A stretch of 64,000 nt of DNA from Diabrotica undecimpunctata (taxonomy: Eukaryota; Arthropoda; Insecta; Coleoptera; Chrysomelidae). The notes under the pieces were generated by a model. It did not search any database and was not told the origin of the DNA. It was given only the letters and a program-made list of their open reading frames with translations. Where the stretch lies: positions 16,284,136-16,348,135 of the forward strand of contig NC_092813.1 in NCBI RefSeq assembly GCF_040954645.1, given 5' to 3'. The position numbers and the translations under genes are program-made. This document shows, in pieces, positions 22,050 through 31,419 of the stretch; the first letter of the stretch is position 1; every line of letters begins with the position of its first letter.

Positions 22050-22880
22050 CTTAAACTGAGGGAACAAGAAACGCACATAAACCACCTGACTAAGCAAGCA
22101 ATAATGCGCACCTGGATGAGTAAACCTCTCCATGGGCGAAATATCAATAAGATCACCCAAGAATATATTGACAACACAGCGTCGAGTTGACATCAGGAAA
22201 GATGTTTTCCGAGACAGAGTGCTTTTTATTTGCCATTGGGTTATTCCAACTAAAAATTACCTAAAATATATTGTTAATGATCCCCAAGTCCAAAATGACA
22301 AATGCCGATATGGATTCCAAGCCCAAGAAATCATCCAACATCTTACCGATGGATGCCAGGCATTTGTCGGTACTGATTATAAAAAACGTCATAACTCAGA
22401 AAAATTATCCACCATAGACTAGCTGACAAACTGGGATTTCTCCAAACCGACCATCTTCCTTATTATCAATACGTGCCTAAGAGAATGAAAATGAAACAAA
22501 TTGAAAATGACAACTAAAAGCCATACTGCGACCGCACTGTTGTCACAGACCAACCAGTGGAACATAATAGACCGGGTCTTATACTAGTTAATAAACTAAC
22601 TAGCAAACAACAATTATTGATGTGGCGATACCTAACTTCAATAATTTGCGTGTTAAATACAAAGAAACTATCGCCAGGTACAGAGATCTAAAAATACAAA
22701 TTAGGAGACAATGAAGAGTGGAAAGTACCCAGACAGTACCTATTATTCTATCTACTACTGGTGTTATTCTCAAAAACCTCCTTAAAACCAAAAAAAAGCT
22801 GGGTCTAAATAATCTACATAAGATCATGAAAAAGCTGTGCTACTCTCGACGTCCGGATGCATGCATAAATTTTTAGGAGA
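22050..22880 (+). pseudogene. R4/Dong-type non-LTR ORF fragment: zinc motif and restriction-like endonuclease
   Basis: Broken frames read in order: RTWMSKPLHGRNINKITQEY, then a degraded C-C-H-C motif (NDKCRYGFQAQEIIQHLTDGC, second Cys replaced by Gly context), AGTDY-like FVGTDYKKRHN, YYQYVPKRM, YCDRTVVTDQPVEHNRPG, and then VLINKLTSK, IDVAIPNFNNLRVKYKETIA and TVPIILSTTGVILKNLLK. This order (zinc motif, RPD, D-[IV]-A-I-P) is that of the C-terminal restriction-like endonuclease of R2/R4/Dong elements, which nicks the target DNA. No RT remains and stops and frameshifts are numerous. Confidence 0.72.
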
Positions 22881-23390
22881 TAAATAGGCGTTACCTAGTT
22901 CTCGATAACATGGAAAGAGTCCGACCAGAACTCCATTCTTTTGATACCGTAGGTATTTGAAATGAGTGAATTTTCCCTTTAGAAGCAGTGTGAGGCGTAT
23001 GGCAAAATTTGAAATACTAATAATACTTAAAAGCAAACTTAATAGAACAGAATACCGCATGAACCACCACAAATCATATATCCAATGCATGAAACTACCA
23101 CGTACAGAAGCAGGGAGAAGAACGGGTTATTTTGGAAATATCACCCATGACTTAAAGACAAACAAACCAGCGAAAAAACAAGACAAAAATATAGAGAGCA
23201 GAATTAGACCGGTGATGCGGAGCGGAAGTAATGTGTCTTACGAAAAAAGATGCATGAAATAAAAAATAGAGATACAACCGAAGGGGAAAACATAGTAAAT
23301 TTTATTATTGCACAAAAACTGAGATGGTTTGGACACACACAAAATGAGAAGAAGACGTGGACAGATTAGATTTAGTTAGAAGGATCGAAT
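22881..23390 (+). pseudogene. Degraded non-LTR retrotransposon remnant
   Basis: An open stretch (22966-23262) has no clear family. Just downstream, LRWFGHTQ (about 23320) matches the end motif, [LR]xWxGH, of a different ORF2 type. Probably fragments of one or two old elements. Confidence 0.4.
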
Positions 23391-23651
23391 TGTTTTGTAA
23401 ATTCCCTTTGTCCGATTCTTCTCGATCGTCGATGGTAATACACTAAAATGTTGAAGTCGTGGAGCAAAAATTATAGTTTTATTGACAGCTCCTAATAATT
23501 ACACTATAGATGTTGGTTAGGTAACTTTCTATAATAAACTGCGCTCAAATGAGCTTAAATCCCCAATTTATAATTTCACAAATAATGTATACCTCAGCAC
23601 AGAGGTTAATGCTTATATCATACTAATAAACTTTGAACTATGAGCATACAA
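23391..23651. other. Unassigned AT-rich stretch
   Basis: No ORF or recognisable repeat up to the target duplication at 23652. Confidence 0.5.
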
Positions 23652-23662
23652 TACAATTTAAT
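23652..23662. repeat. Left target duplication TACAATTTAAT
   Basis: The same eleven bases follow the A tract at 35477-35487. This fits the insertion of a full-length non-LTR element. Confidence 0.75.
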
Positions 23663-23867
23663 GGTTTTTGTGCTTTTATTTATATCCACTTAATAATTAA
23701 AGTGTTATTATAAATAAAAATTAGTGAACTTATTGGAGAAAATCTGTAAGTAATTTTAATCTAATTAGATACTTACTTCACAACAAGTTCATATTGTTTA
23801 TATTACCTGATGTCATTAAAAAACGAAAATAAATGATGTTAATAGTCCAGGGGCGTCGAGGCCACAA

Positions 23868-25160
23868 ATGTTATTGACGTCATATAAAACTTCTTCATAT
23901 TCTGTAGCGTTAATCAATTCAACTCCAAAATTCCCATCCAAGAAACAAGCTATTTTATATAATGCTCTGGAAAACGCCAAACTTGAGGAATATCTACTTG
24001 CACTGGGAAAAATTATAGAACCAAGATATTATTTTTTCATCACGGATTTTAAATCACCGTATTTGTATTTACTAGTGAAGAATTAGAAGAAACTGTCATG
24101 AATGCTGACAACGGAAGAATAACTATCAATCAACAAATAATTTATGCTCGACGCTTAATTACACCAAATGAAAGATTACTGATCTCTAATGTTTGCCCTA
24201 GTATTCCTCACACTTTCATAGAATCTGAACTTAAAAAGTTAGGCCTCAATTTATTAACTCCAATTAATTTTTTACGAATAGGTACAACAAACCCAGAATA
24301 TAGACATATACTGAGCTTTCGAACACATACATTTATCTCTCCTTTAGAAGCTACATTAATTCCTCCCTCAATTGTCATAAACCACGAACTAACATCTTAT
24401 CGTATTTTCTTATCTTTAGAAAAACAGATGTGTTACTATTGTAAACAATCTGACCATTTTGTAGCAAATTGTCCATCCTGTACAAATCCAAATCGAAACT
24501 TTACAACAGTGCCAACTACTACTATAAATACAGTAGTTAATACTCTTCCACATAACGTCCCGATCACATCAGCATCTTCAGCGAATTCCTTTTCCTTACA
24601 ATCCTCGACTATACCTTCTTTATTAACTACACCAATATTAACTGCATCCCAAATATCACCCTCAACATCATTCCCAAGTTCTCAAACTACATGCACAGAT
24701 ACAAATATAACAACTACCCAGTTATCAACAACACCTAATGTTTCACAACCTCATACATCAATCCCAAACTCTTCCTCAACACTATCATACCCTATAAATA
24801 GCTTATCAATAGATACCACTGATACACTTGAAATAACTAATACACCTAGTGAAGAAGTAAACACAGCTAATCGCAGCCTTAATGAAATTTTAACCCCATC
24901 TTTACAAGAACCTAAAGAAAATTTTACAAAACCAATCCAAAACTATTGATAATTCTGAGACTATTGCTAATAGTATGGAATCCGTAAAAGATTTTATTAC
25001 TAATAAACTTATAACACCGATATTAAATTTTGAACAACTAACTGATTTTTTTAAAAATGCTTTAGGATCTCCAGATAAATTGAGTCTATCTAAAACTTAT
25101 ACAGAAGACACATTAGGCTTACTTAATCTGTTAAAAGAGATCTATCCTCACATTATATAA
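23868..25160 (+). pseudogene. ORF1 (nucleic-acid-binding, one visible CCHC knuckle) of the I-group element
   Basis: Three consecutive segments: 23868-24086 (PKFPSKKQAILYNALENAKL), 24098-24949 and 24975-25160, separated by frameshifts near 24060 and 24945. The middle part holds ERLLISNVCPSIPHTFIESE, FRTHTFISPLEATLIPPS and a knuckle CYYCKQSDHFVANC (about 24429-24470), then a Ser/Thr/Pro-rich tail. The last part ends LLNLLKEIYPHII. The N-terminus resembles the ORF1 at 42242-42556 (FPRKEQAILMHAIPNTVL). ORF1 proteins coat element RNA and chaperone annealing. Confidence 0.75.
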
Positions 25161-25173
25161 AAAAAAATGAAAT

Positions 25174-25178
25174 CGCGA
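25174..25178. repeat. Left 5-bp target duplication CGCGA of BEL element 1
   Basis: CGCGA before TGTTCAGC; repeated at 31320-31324. Confidence 0.93.
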
Positions 25179-25424
25179 TGTTCAGCAGTCAACAGTGCAA
25201 GAGCCGTCCCTGCACGGACCACAGGGCGCATGGATCGAACACTAGCGACAACGACGCCACGCGTAGCTGTCAAGGAGAAATAAGACATTCTTTTTTTGGT
25301 TTTGTTAATTTTAAGTTTTTATAAAATTATTATAATAAAGGTGTTAAGGTCAGAGTAAATATTTTTTATACAAGGAATACAGTCCACAATACTTCTGAAG
25401 GCTCAGAAATAAAAACATTATTCA
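25179..25424 (+). repeat. Left LTR of BEL element 1 (246 bp)
   Basis: TGTTCAGCAG...CATTATTCA; the same length as the right LTR and differing at a few sites (GACGCCAC/GACACCAC, GTCAGAGT/GTCAGAAT). Confidence 0.95.
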
Positions 25425-25440
25425 TGGTCATTCGAACGGA
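25425..25440 (+). other. Putative primer-binding site of BEL element 1
   Basis: TGGTCATTCGAACGGA directly follows the left LTR. The primer tRNA was not identified. Confidence 0.6.
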
Positions 25441-25659
25441 TTTTATCAACAAGCAACAAGTGTTAGTGTATTTTTTATCGGCAAGTGAAAAAGTTTATAT
25501 GGCATGGTATGTGGTGAGTACACATTTTTCATTCCTATAATACCTATCCTGGAATAAGAGAGATATTAATTTGTGTCACAAGGTTATTATAATTTCGGTT
25601 TGTTAGGATTTATTAATAGCAAGCTTTAAACTTTATTAATATTATACATAGTCGATGCA

Positions 25660-27612
25660 ATGGATCAGTTAACAGTTTTAAAAAGAAAGCGTGCTATCTT
25701 TAAGGCACAAATTACAAAATTTGATTCATTTATAAGCAGTTTTACTCACGATAAAATAGTAGAATTACAAGTTAGGGTTGACAAATGCAAAGAATGGTGG
25801 AATGATTTTGATCAAATACAAAGTGAAATTGACTTATTAGACACATCAGAGGAACAATTACAAGAAAGGTTAGATTTTCAGGATGCATATTTTAAACTAA
25901 TAGCCTCTGCAGAAATTATATTAAAGAATGAAGTTAATTTAAACGATACTATAGCAAACTCAGGTCACAATACTAGTTTAGATCGAAATAGCTTAAAAAA
26001 TGTACGGTTACCACCACTGGAGGTTCCAACTTTTAATGGTTGTTATCAACATTGGTTAGAATTTAGAGATAGTTTTACTAGTATGGTCATAGAAAATTCT
26101 GATTTAAATGATGTTGACAAGCTTCACTATTTAAAAAGGGCTTTGATAGGGGATGCCCAGGATGAACTGGAGCAGCTAAAAACTACTAGCAAAAATTTTA
26201 CTATTGCATGGCAACTTTTATCTGAAACATATGAAAAGAAAAAACTTATTGCACGTGGTCATATTGAAGCTATATATGAATATCCAAAAATAACTCAGGT
26301 AAATAGTTTAGAATTAAAGAAATTGTCAGGTTGTATAAAAAGAAATTTAAAGTCACTAGGTATGTTAGGTTATCCAGTTGAACATTGGGATGTTCTTTTA
26401 CTTTGTACCATAGAGAAAAAGCTTGATTATTACACAAATAAGGAATGGCAAGAAAAGGGTCCAGTTAACGAATTTTCTACGATACAGGAATTCTTAGTAT
26501 TTATAGATCATAAAGTACAACACTTACAAAATTCAGAAAGGGATAAACAAGATATAGAGCAAATATCAAAGGAAACAAAAAAAAGGGTGCAAAAAATGAC
26601 ATTATCAAAGTCATTCATTGCAACGTCCAAACAATGTGCACTTTGTAATTTACCGCACTATTTTTATTCATGTAAAAAATTTCATAATTTATCAGTGTCA
26701 GCTAGAAGACAAGAGGTAACAAAATCAAAAGCATGTTGGAACTGTCTAAAGGATGGACACTTAGTACAACATTGTACATGGGGAGGTTGTAAACTTTGTG
26801 GAAAACGACACAATACTCTTTTACATATGAATGGTAAATTTATAAACAATTCTCATTTACAAACAAATGCAACTCAACTCAACGGATCAAAGGTTGAATC
26901 ACAAATTTGTGGTATATCTACCCAGAAAGAAACACACACACAGGGAAATGGCATATCTAATCAGGGAAAGGAAGTACATATTCAGGGACAAGGTGCATTC
27001 CATAATAATTCAATGGAAGGTACATCTCAATTAAACTTTTTGGGTCAGACAGGTTTTTTGGAATCACATTCGGTTGATATAGGTCAGACATGTTTTTTAG
27101 AATCACATTCGGGTGATATAGGTCAGGATTCAATTAATTTTTTAAATCATTCTAAGCAAGGTATATCATACAGATTAAAAACTGATATTTTACTTTCAAC
27201 GGCCTTAGTATATATGCAAGACAAATATGGAATTTTGCATGAATGTAGAGTTTTATTGGACTCAGGTTCACAGTCAAATTTACGGGCAGATAAGGTACAC
27301 ATTCCGGTTAAAGGTTTAGGTCAAGGTATAACAAACATTTCTCAGGCATTAAATGGGACACTTTTATCAAAGTTTAGCAATTATCAAACAAATGCATTTT
27401 TATTGGTAATTGATAAAATTTCTGACAATTTACCAACTTCGGATTTAAACTTGGATTTTATAAATATTCCTAAAAACATTGTACTTGCAGATGAAACATT
27501 TGGGGTTTCAAAACAAATTGATGTATTACTGGGAGCATCAGTTTTTTTGGCAATTATTATGTGTGGGTCAGATAAAACTTGGCAAAGATCAACCAATTCT
27601 CCAAAAAACTAA
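25660..27612 (+). CDS. gag: BEL element 1 Gag and protease, 650 aa
   Basis: Starts MDQLTVLKRKRAIFKAQITK. An N-terminal coiled coil (1-110) precedes the BEL Gag capsid region (VPTFNGCYQHWLEFRDSFTS, LHYLKRALIGDAQDELEQL). Three cysteine motifs follow: CALCNLPHYFYSC, CWNCLKDGHLVQHC and CKLCGKRHNTLLH. The region 27043-27125 holds a 42-bp tandem duplication (repeated ESHS-DIGQ). The protease site LLDSGSQSNL lies at about residue 535. The ORF ends after IDVLLGASVF when the T7 tract at 27542-27548 throws the frame; the pol frame takes over there. Confidence 0.92.
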   Translation: MDQLTVLKRKRAIFKAQITKFDSFISSFTHDKIVELQVRVDKCKEWWNDFDQIQSEIDLLDTSEEQLQERLDFQDAYFKLIASAEIILKNEVNLNDTIANSGHNTSLDRNSLKNVRLPPLEVPTFNGCYQHWLEFRDSFTSMVIENSDLNDVDKLHYLKRALIGDAQDELEQLKTTSKNFTIAWQLLSETYEKKKLIARGHIEAIYEYPKITQVNSLELKKLSGCIKRNLKSLGMLGYPVEHWDVLLLCTIEKKLDYYTNKEWQEKGPVNEFSTIQEFLVFIDHKVQHLQNSERDKQDIEQISKETKKRVQKMTLSKSFIATSKQCALCNLPHYFYSCKKFHNLSVSARRQEVTKSKACWNCLKDGHLVQHCTWGGCKLCGKRHNTLLHMNGKFINNSHLQTNATQLNGSKVESQICGISTQKETHTQGNGISNQGKEVHIQGQGAFHNNSMEGTSQLNFLGQTGFLESHSVDIGQTCFLESHSGDIGQDSINFLNHSKQGISYRLKTDILLSTALVYMQDKYGILHECRVLLDSGSQSNLRADKVHIPVKGLGQGITNISQALNGTLLSKFSNYQTNAFLLVIDKISDNLPTSDLNLDFINIPKNIVLADETFGVSKQIDVLLGASVFLAIIMCGSDKTWQRSTNSPKN

Positions 27613-30600
27613 GTTGGGATGGGTTATTTCAGGGCCAGTTAGTCAATCAATTAAGGTTAGCAACAATTTAGTGGTATGTAATTTTTCGTCTAATGTTTTG
27701 GAAAACCAAATTGAAAAATTTTGGTTAATAGAAGAATTTGGTGCAAAAAAGGTTATGTCCAAGGAGGACATTTATTGTCAAGAGTTGTTTGAAGCTAGCA
27801 CGATTAAAAATGAAAACGGTCATTTTGTTGTTAAATTACCAACAAGGTCAAACATTTCTGACTTAGGAGATTCTTATAGTAATGCACTAAAAAGATTTGA
27901 ATTATTGGAAAATAAATTAAATAAAAATTTGGAAATAAAAATTAAATACCATGAGTTTATGCAGGAATATATCCAGTTGGGTCACATGTCAAAGGTTGAA
28001 GATAAAACTGACTTCAATTCAGAAACACCCAACTACTATCTTCCACATCATGGAGTTTTAAAAGAAACGTCTTTAACTACAAAATTAAGGGTAGTGTTTG
28101 ATGGGTCAGCTAGAACTGACAGTGGTTTGTCATTAAATGATGTTCTAATGGTCGGACCAAAATTACAAGATGATTTAATGTGCATTCTTCTTCGTTTTCG
28201 AAAACATAATGTAGTTATAGCTTCAGACATCGAAAAGATGTATCGACAGGTTTTTGTTTGCAAAACTCAGCAAAAACTACAACAAATATTATGGAGGTTT
28301 TCGGATGAGCAACCAATTGAGACATACAAGCTGAAAACGCTAACATATGGGACCGCTCCAGCAGCATTTTTGGCTATAAGAAGCTTACAACAATTAGCTC
28401 ATGAGAATCAATTGAACCTGCCTCTAGCTTCCCAGGTGATTTTAAAGGATTTTTATGTTGATGATTTGCTTACAGGAGGGAGTTCAATTGAAGAAGTAAA
28501 ATCATTAAAGGATGAATTAAATAATATTTTGTGCACAGCAGGATTTTCACTTAGAAAATGGGTATCAAACAAACCTGAAATTTTTGATGAGGATATTCAA
28601 ATAAAGGGAGACATTGAACATTATCTTGCAGATGATGTTACAACAAAAACATTAGGGATTTATTGGAACTCAAAGATAGATTCGCTTCAATATAAAATCA
28701 ATTTTTCTAATTACACAAAGGTTAGCAAAAGAACAGTTCTGTCTTTAGTTTCACAGATATTTGATCCTCTTGGACTAGTAGGGCCAGTTATAATTAAAGC
28801 TAAATTAATAATGCAATCACTATGGCAATTAAAATTAAATTGGGATGAGTCTTTACCTTTAGATTTACACACAGCTTGGAACCAGTTTAGGGAATCAATT
28901 GCAGATTTGGAGAAAACTCACATTAGCAGGCAAGTTTTGTGTTCTAATCCAATTAATAGACAATTACATTGTTTCAGTGACGCTTCAGAGTCTGCTTATG
29001 GAGCAGCACTCTACATTCGGTCACTGGATCAAGGTGGTTCTTGCTTAGTTCATTTATTATGTGCGAAATCAAGGGTAGCACCCTTAAAAACAATATCTTT
29101 GCCTAGATTGGAATTGTGTGGTGCTTTATTGGCTGCCAAATTGGCATCAGCGGTTATCGCAACAATAGGTGTTAGCTTTGATGAGGTACATTTTTGGTCT
29201 GATTCAATGATAACTCTTCATTGGATTTTGGGTGAACCGTCACAATGGAAAACCTTCGTTGGAAATAGGGTGTCGGAAATACAAAGGCTTTCTAATGGAT
29301 ATAGCTGGCATCATGTTGACTCGCATGATAACCCAGCCGACATAATTACGCGCGGATATGAACCAAAGTTATTAAACACTTCAAAATTGTGGTGGAATGG
29401 GCCACCATGGTTAGCTTCTCATAAATTGTCTTGGCCTACTAAGGCTTTGTCAAATTCACACATTTCTATCATACCTGACCAGAAGGTAATTCAAACATTT
29501 ATATCAACTGTGCAATTTGCTGAAATTTGGAACCGTTTTTCCAGCTTAGCTAAATTGCAGCGTGTTTTTGCATATATACTTCGGTTTGTCACCAATTGTA
29601 AATCATCTAATAATAAGACAACGGGTCCTTTTACTGTAGATGAAAAAGAAAGAAGTTTTTTCTGTTTGGTATATATGGCACAAAATGAAGTATTTCATCA
29701 GGAAATACAAACAATAAAAAAATCAAAACCAATACATAAATCGAGTAAAATCTTATCATTAAATCCTTTTCTTGATGATACAGGACTATTACGAGTTGGT
29801 GGACGTCTTCAAAAGTCAGAATTGTCTTTTGACCAGAAGCATCCAATCATACTCCCGAACGGTCATGTATTAACTAAACTTATAGTGATATCGTATCATC
29901 ATAAATACTTGCATGCAGGTCCACAAGCATTGCTATCAATAATTCGTTTAAAATTTTGGTTATTATCTGGACGTAGCACGGTTAGGCACATTCTGCATAA
30001 ATGTGTTACTTGCTTTCGTGTCAAACCTACATTGCTTGTACCTCTTATGGGAGATTTACCTAAATCTAGACTTCTGGCTACAAGGCCATTTTATAATTGT
30101 GGTGTAGATTATGGGGGTCCCTTTGAATTGAAAACAAGCTATTTACGGAATTGTAAAGTAGTTAAATGCTATATATGTATTTTTACATGTTTTACAACAA
30201 GGGCGACACATATTGAACTTGTATATGATTTAAGTACTAATTCATTCTTAAATTCATTTAAACGTTTCATTGCTAGAAGAGGTCTATGTAAAAATATGTA
30301 TTCTGATAATGGAACTAACTTCGTTGGGGCAAATAATCATTTGCAGGAGTTATATTCATTTATGAATGATGCAAGGGTAAAATCAAATTTTTTAGATTAT
30401 TTTTCGGAACATAAGATTCATTGGCATTTTATTCCAGCTCACTCACCACATTTTGGTGGCATCTGGGAATCAACTGTAAAATCGGTAAAGTTTCATATAC
30501 GAAGGGTAATGTGTAATAATAAATTTACATATGACGAAATGTATACTTTGTTGACGCAAATTGAGTCTCTCCTAAATTCCCGTCCTTTATTACCTCTGTC

Positions 30601-31009
30601 GGAAAGTCCAGAAGACCTTGGTGTACTCACCCCTGGACATTTTCTAATTGGAGCACCACTTGTAGCACTGCCACAAGAAGAGCTAACTGAAATAAATCCG
30701 AATAAGTTGAAACGGTATCATCACCTGACTCAGATAATTCAGAGTTTTTGGGTACGCTGGTCACGTGAGTACCTCTCTTCACTTCAGCAGCGAACCAAAT
30801 GGAGAACAGCAGCTGACAACGTGAAAATTGGATCATTGGTTATTATTCAAGAGGATGGTCTTCCTCCTACTAAATGGGAATTGGGTAGAATATTGCAACT
30901 ACATGCTGGGACAGATAATGTTGTGCGGGTTGTGACTGTGCGTACTTCTAAAGGTGAATTCAAAAGGCCTTGTGTAAAGTTAGCCGTCCTGCCAATGGAT
31001 GAACAATAA
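27479..31009 (+). CDS. pol: BEL element 1 RT, RNase H and integrase, 1176 aa
   Basis: The first residues up to about 25 are an out-of-frame reading of the protease. The real polyprotein sequence begins near LLCVGQIKLGK. RT: TSLTTKLRVVFDGSA, SDIEKMYRQVFV and the catalytic YVDD at about 28459. RNase H: CFSDASESAYGAALYIR, LPRLELCGALLAAKLA, WSDS. Integrase: the zinc domain HHKYLHAGP...CVTCFR, then CGVDYGGPFELK, YSDNGTNFVGA and HFGGIWEST with the DDE acids. The C-terminal domain (ESPEDLGVLTPGHFLIGAPL, WVRWSREYLSSLQQRTKW) is complete. All catalytic residues are in place, making this the best-preserved pol in the window. Confidence 0.93.
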   Translation: MYLQMKHLGFQNKLMYYWEHQFFWQLLCVGQIKLGKDQPILQKTKLGWVISGPVSQSIKVSNNLVVCNFSSNVLENQIEKFWLIEEFGAKKVMSKEDIYCQELFEASTIKNENGHFVVKLPTRSNISDLGDSYSNALKRFELLENKLNKNLEIKIKYHEFMQEYIQLGHMSKVEDKTDFNSETPNYYLPHHGVLKETSLTTKLRVVFDGSARTDSGLSLNDVLMVGPKLQDDLMCILLRFRKHNVVIASDIEKMYRQVFVCKTQQKLQQILWRFSDEQPIETYKLKTLTYGTAPAAFLAIRSLQQLAHENQLNLPLASQVILKDFYVDDLLTGGSSIEEVKSLKDELNNILCTAGFSLRKWVSNKPEIFDEDIQIKGDIEHYLADDVTTKTLGIYWNSKIDSLQYKINFSNYTKVSKRTVLSLVSQIFDPLGLVGPVIIKAKLIMQSLWQLKLNWDESLPLDLHTAWNQFRESIADLEKTHISRQVLCSNPINRQLHCFSDASESAYGAALYIRSLDQGGSCLVHLLCAKSRVAPLKTISLPRLELCGALLAAKLASAVIATIGVSFDEVHFWSDSMITLHWILGEPSQWKTFVGNRVSEIQRLSNGYSWHHVDSHDNPADIITRGYEPKLLNTSKLWWNGPPWLASHKLSWPTKALSNSHISIIPDQKVIQTFISTVQFAEIWNRFSSLAKLQRVFAYILRFVTNCKSSNNKTTGPFTVDEKERSFFCLVYMAQNEVFHQEIQTIKKSKPIHKSSKILSLNPFLDDTGLLRVGGRLQKSELSFDQKHPIILPNGHVLTKLIVISYHHKYLHAGPQALLSIIRLKFWLLSGRSTVRHILHKCVTCFRVKPTLLVPLMGDLPKSRLLATRPFYNCGVDYGGPFELKTSYLRNCKVVKCYICIFTCFTTRATHIELVYDLSTNSFLNSFKRFIARRGLCKNMYSDNGTNFVGANNHLQELYSFMNDARVKSNFLDYFSEHKIHWHFIPAHSPHFGGIWESTVKSVKFHIRRVMCNNKFTYDEMYTLLTQIESLLNSRPLLPLSESPEDLGVLTPGHFLIGAPLVALPQEELTEINPNKLKRYHHLTQIIQSFWVRWSREYLSSLQQRTKWRTAADNVKIGSLVIIQEDGLPPTKWELGRILQLHAGTDNVVRVVTVRTSKGEFKRPCVKLAVLPMDEQ

Positions 31010-31059
31010 TGGTTATGGTTTACAAGAAGCGTTGTTTGAAAGGCATCACTTAAGCCTTT

Positions 31060-31073
31060 CAAGGGGGGCGGCA
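31060..31073 (+). other. Polypurine tract of BEL element 1
   Basis: CAAGGGGGGCGGCA directly before the right LTR. Confidence 0.8.
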
Positions 31074-31319
31074 TGTTCAGCAGTCAACAGTGCAAGAGCC
31101 GTCCCTGCACGGACCACAGGGCGCATGGATCGAACACTAGCGACAACGACACCACGCGTAGCTGTCAAGGAGAAATAAGACATTCTTTTTTTGGTTTTGT
31201 TAATTTTAAGTTTTTATAAAATTATTATAATAAAGGTGTTAAGGTCAGAATAAATATTTTTAATACAAGGAATACAGTCCACAATACTTCTGAAGGCTCA
31301 GAAATAAAAACATTATTCA
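31074..31319 (+). repeat. Right LTR of BEL element 1 (246 bp)
   Basis: TGTTCAGCAG...CATTATTCA, followed by the duplicated CGCGA (31320-31324). Confidence 0.95.
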
Positions 31320-31419
31320 CGCGATGTACTAAAATAATTAATTCAATTACTCGATAACTAAAACCTCAGCTCGATAGCGACTCCTCCATAGAACCTTCTA
31401 CATAAGCTCACGTTCAAGT

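Larger units (their letters stand above)
25179..31319 (+). mobile_element. BEL/Pao LTR retrotransposon 1, nearly complete (6141 bp)
   Basis: Identical-length 246-bp LTRs (TGTTCAG...ATTATTCA), a TGG-initial primer-binding site, a gag-protease ORF, an RT-RNase H-integrase ORF, a polypurine tract and a perfect CGCGA target duplication. LTR differences number only a few. The single conspicuous lesion is one extra T in a homopolymer at the ORF junction, so this copy is recent and may be close to a functional source element. Confidence 0.96.

Noticed and set aside
22132..23262. Host protein-coding genes in the 22-23 kb ORFs
   Set aside because: The readable blocks match retroelement ORF2 ends, with stops between; no intact start-to-stop frame or splice pattern of a host gene was found.
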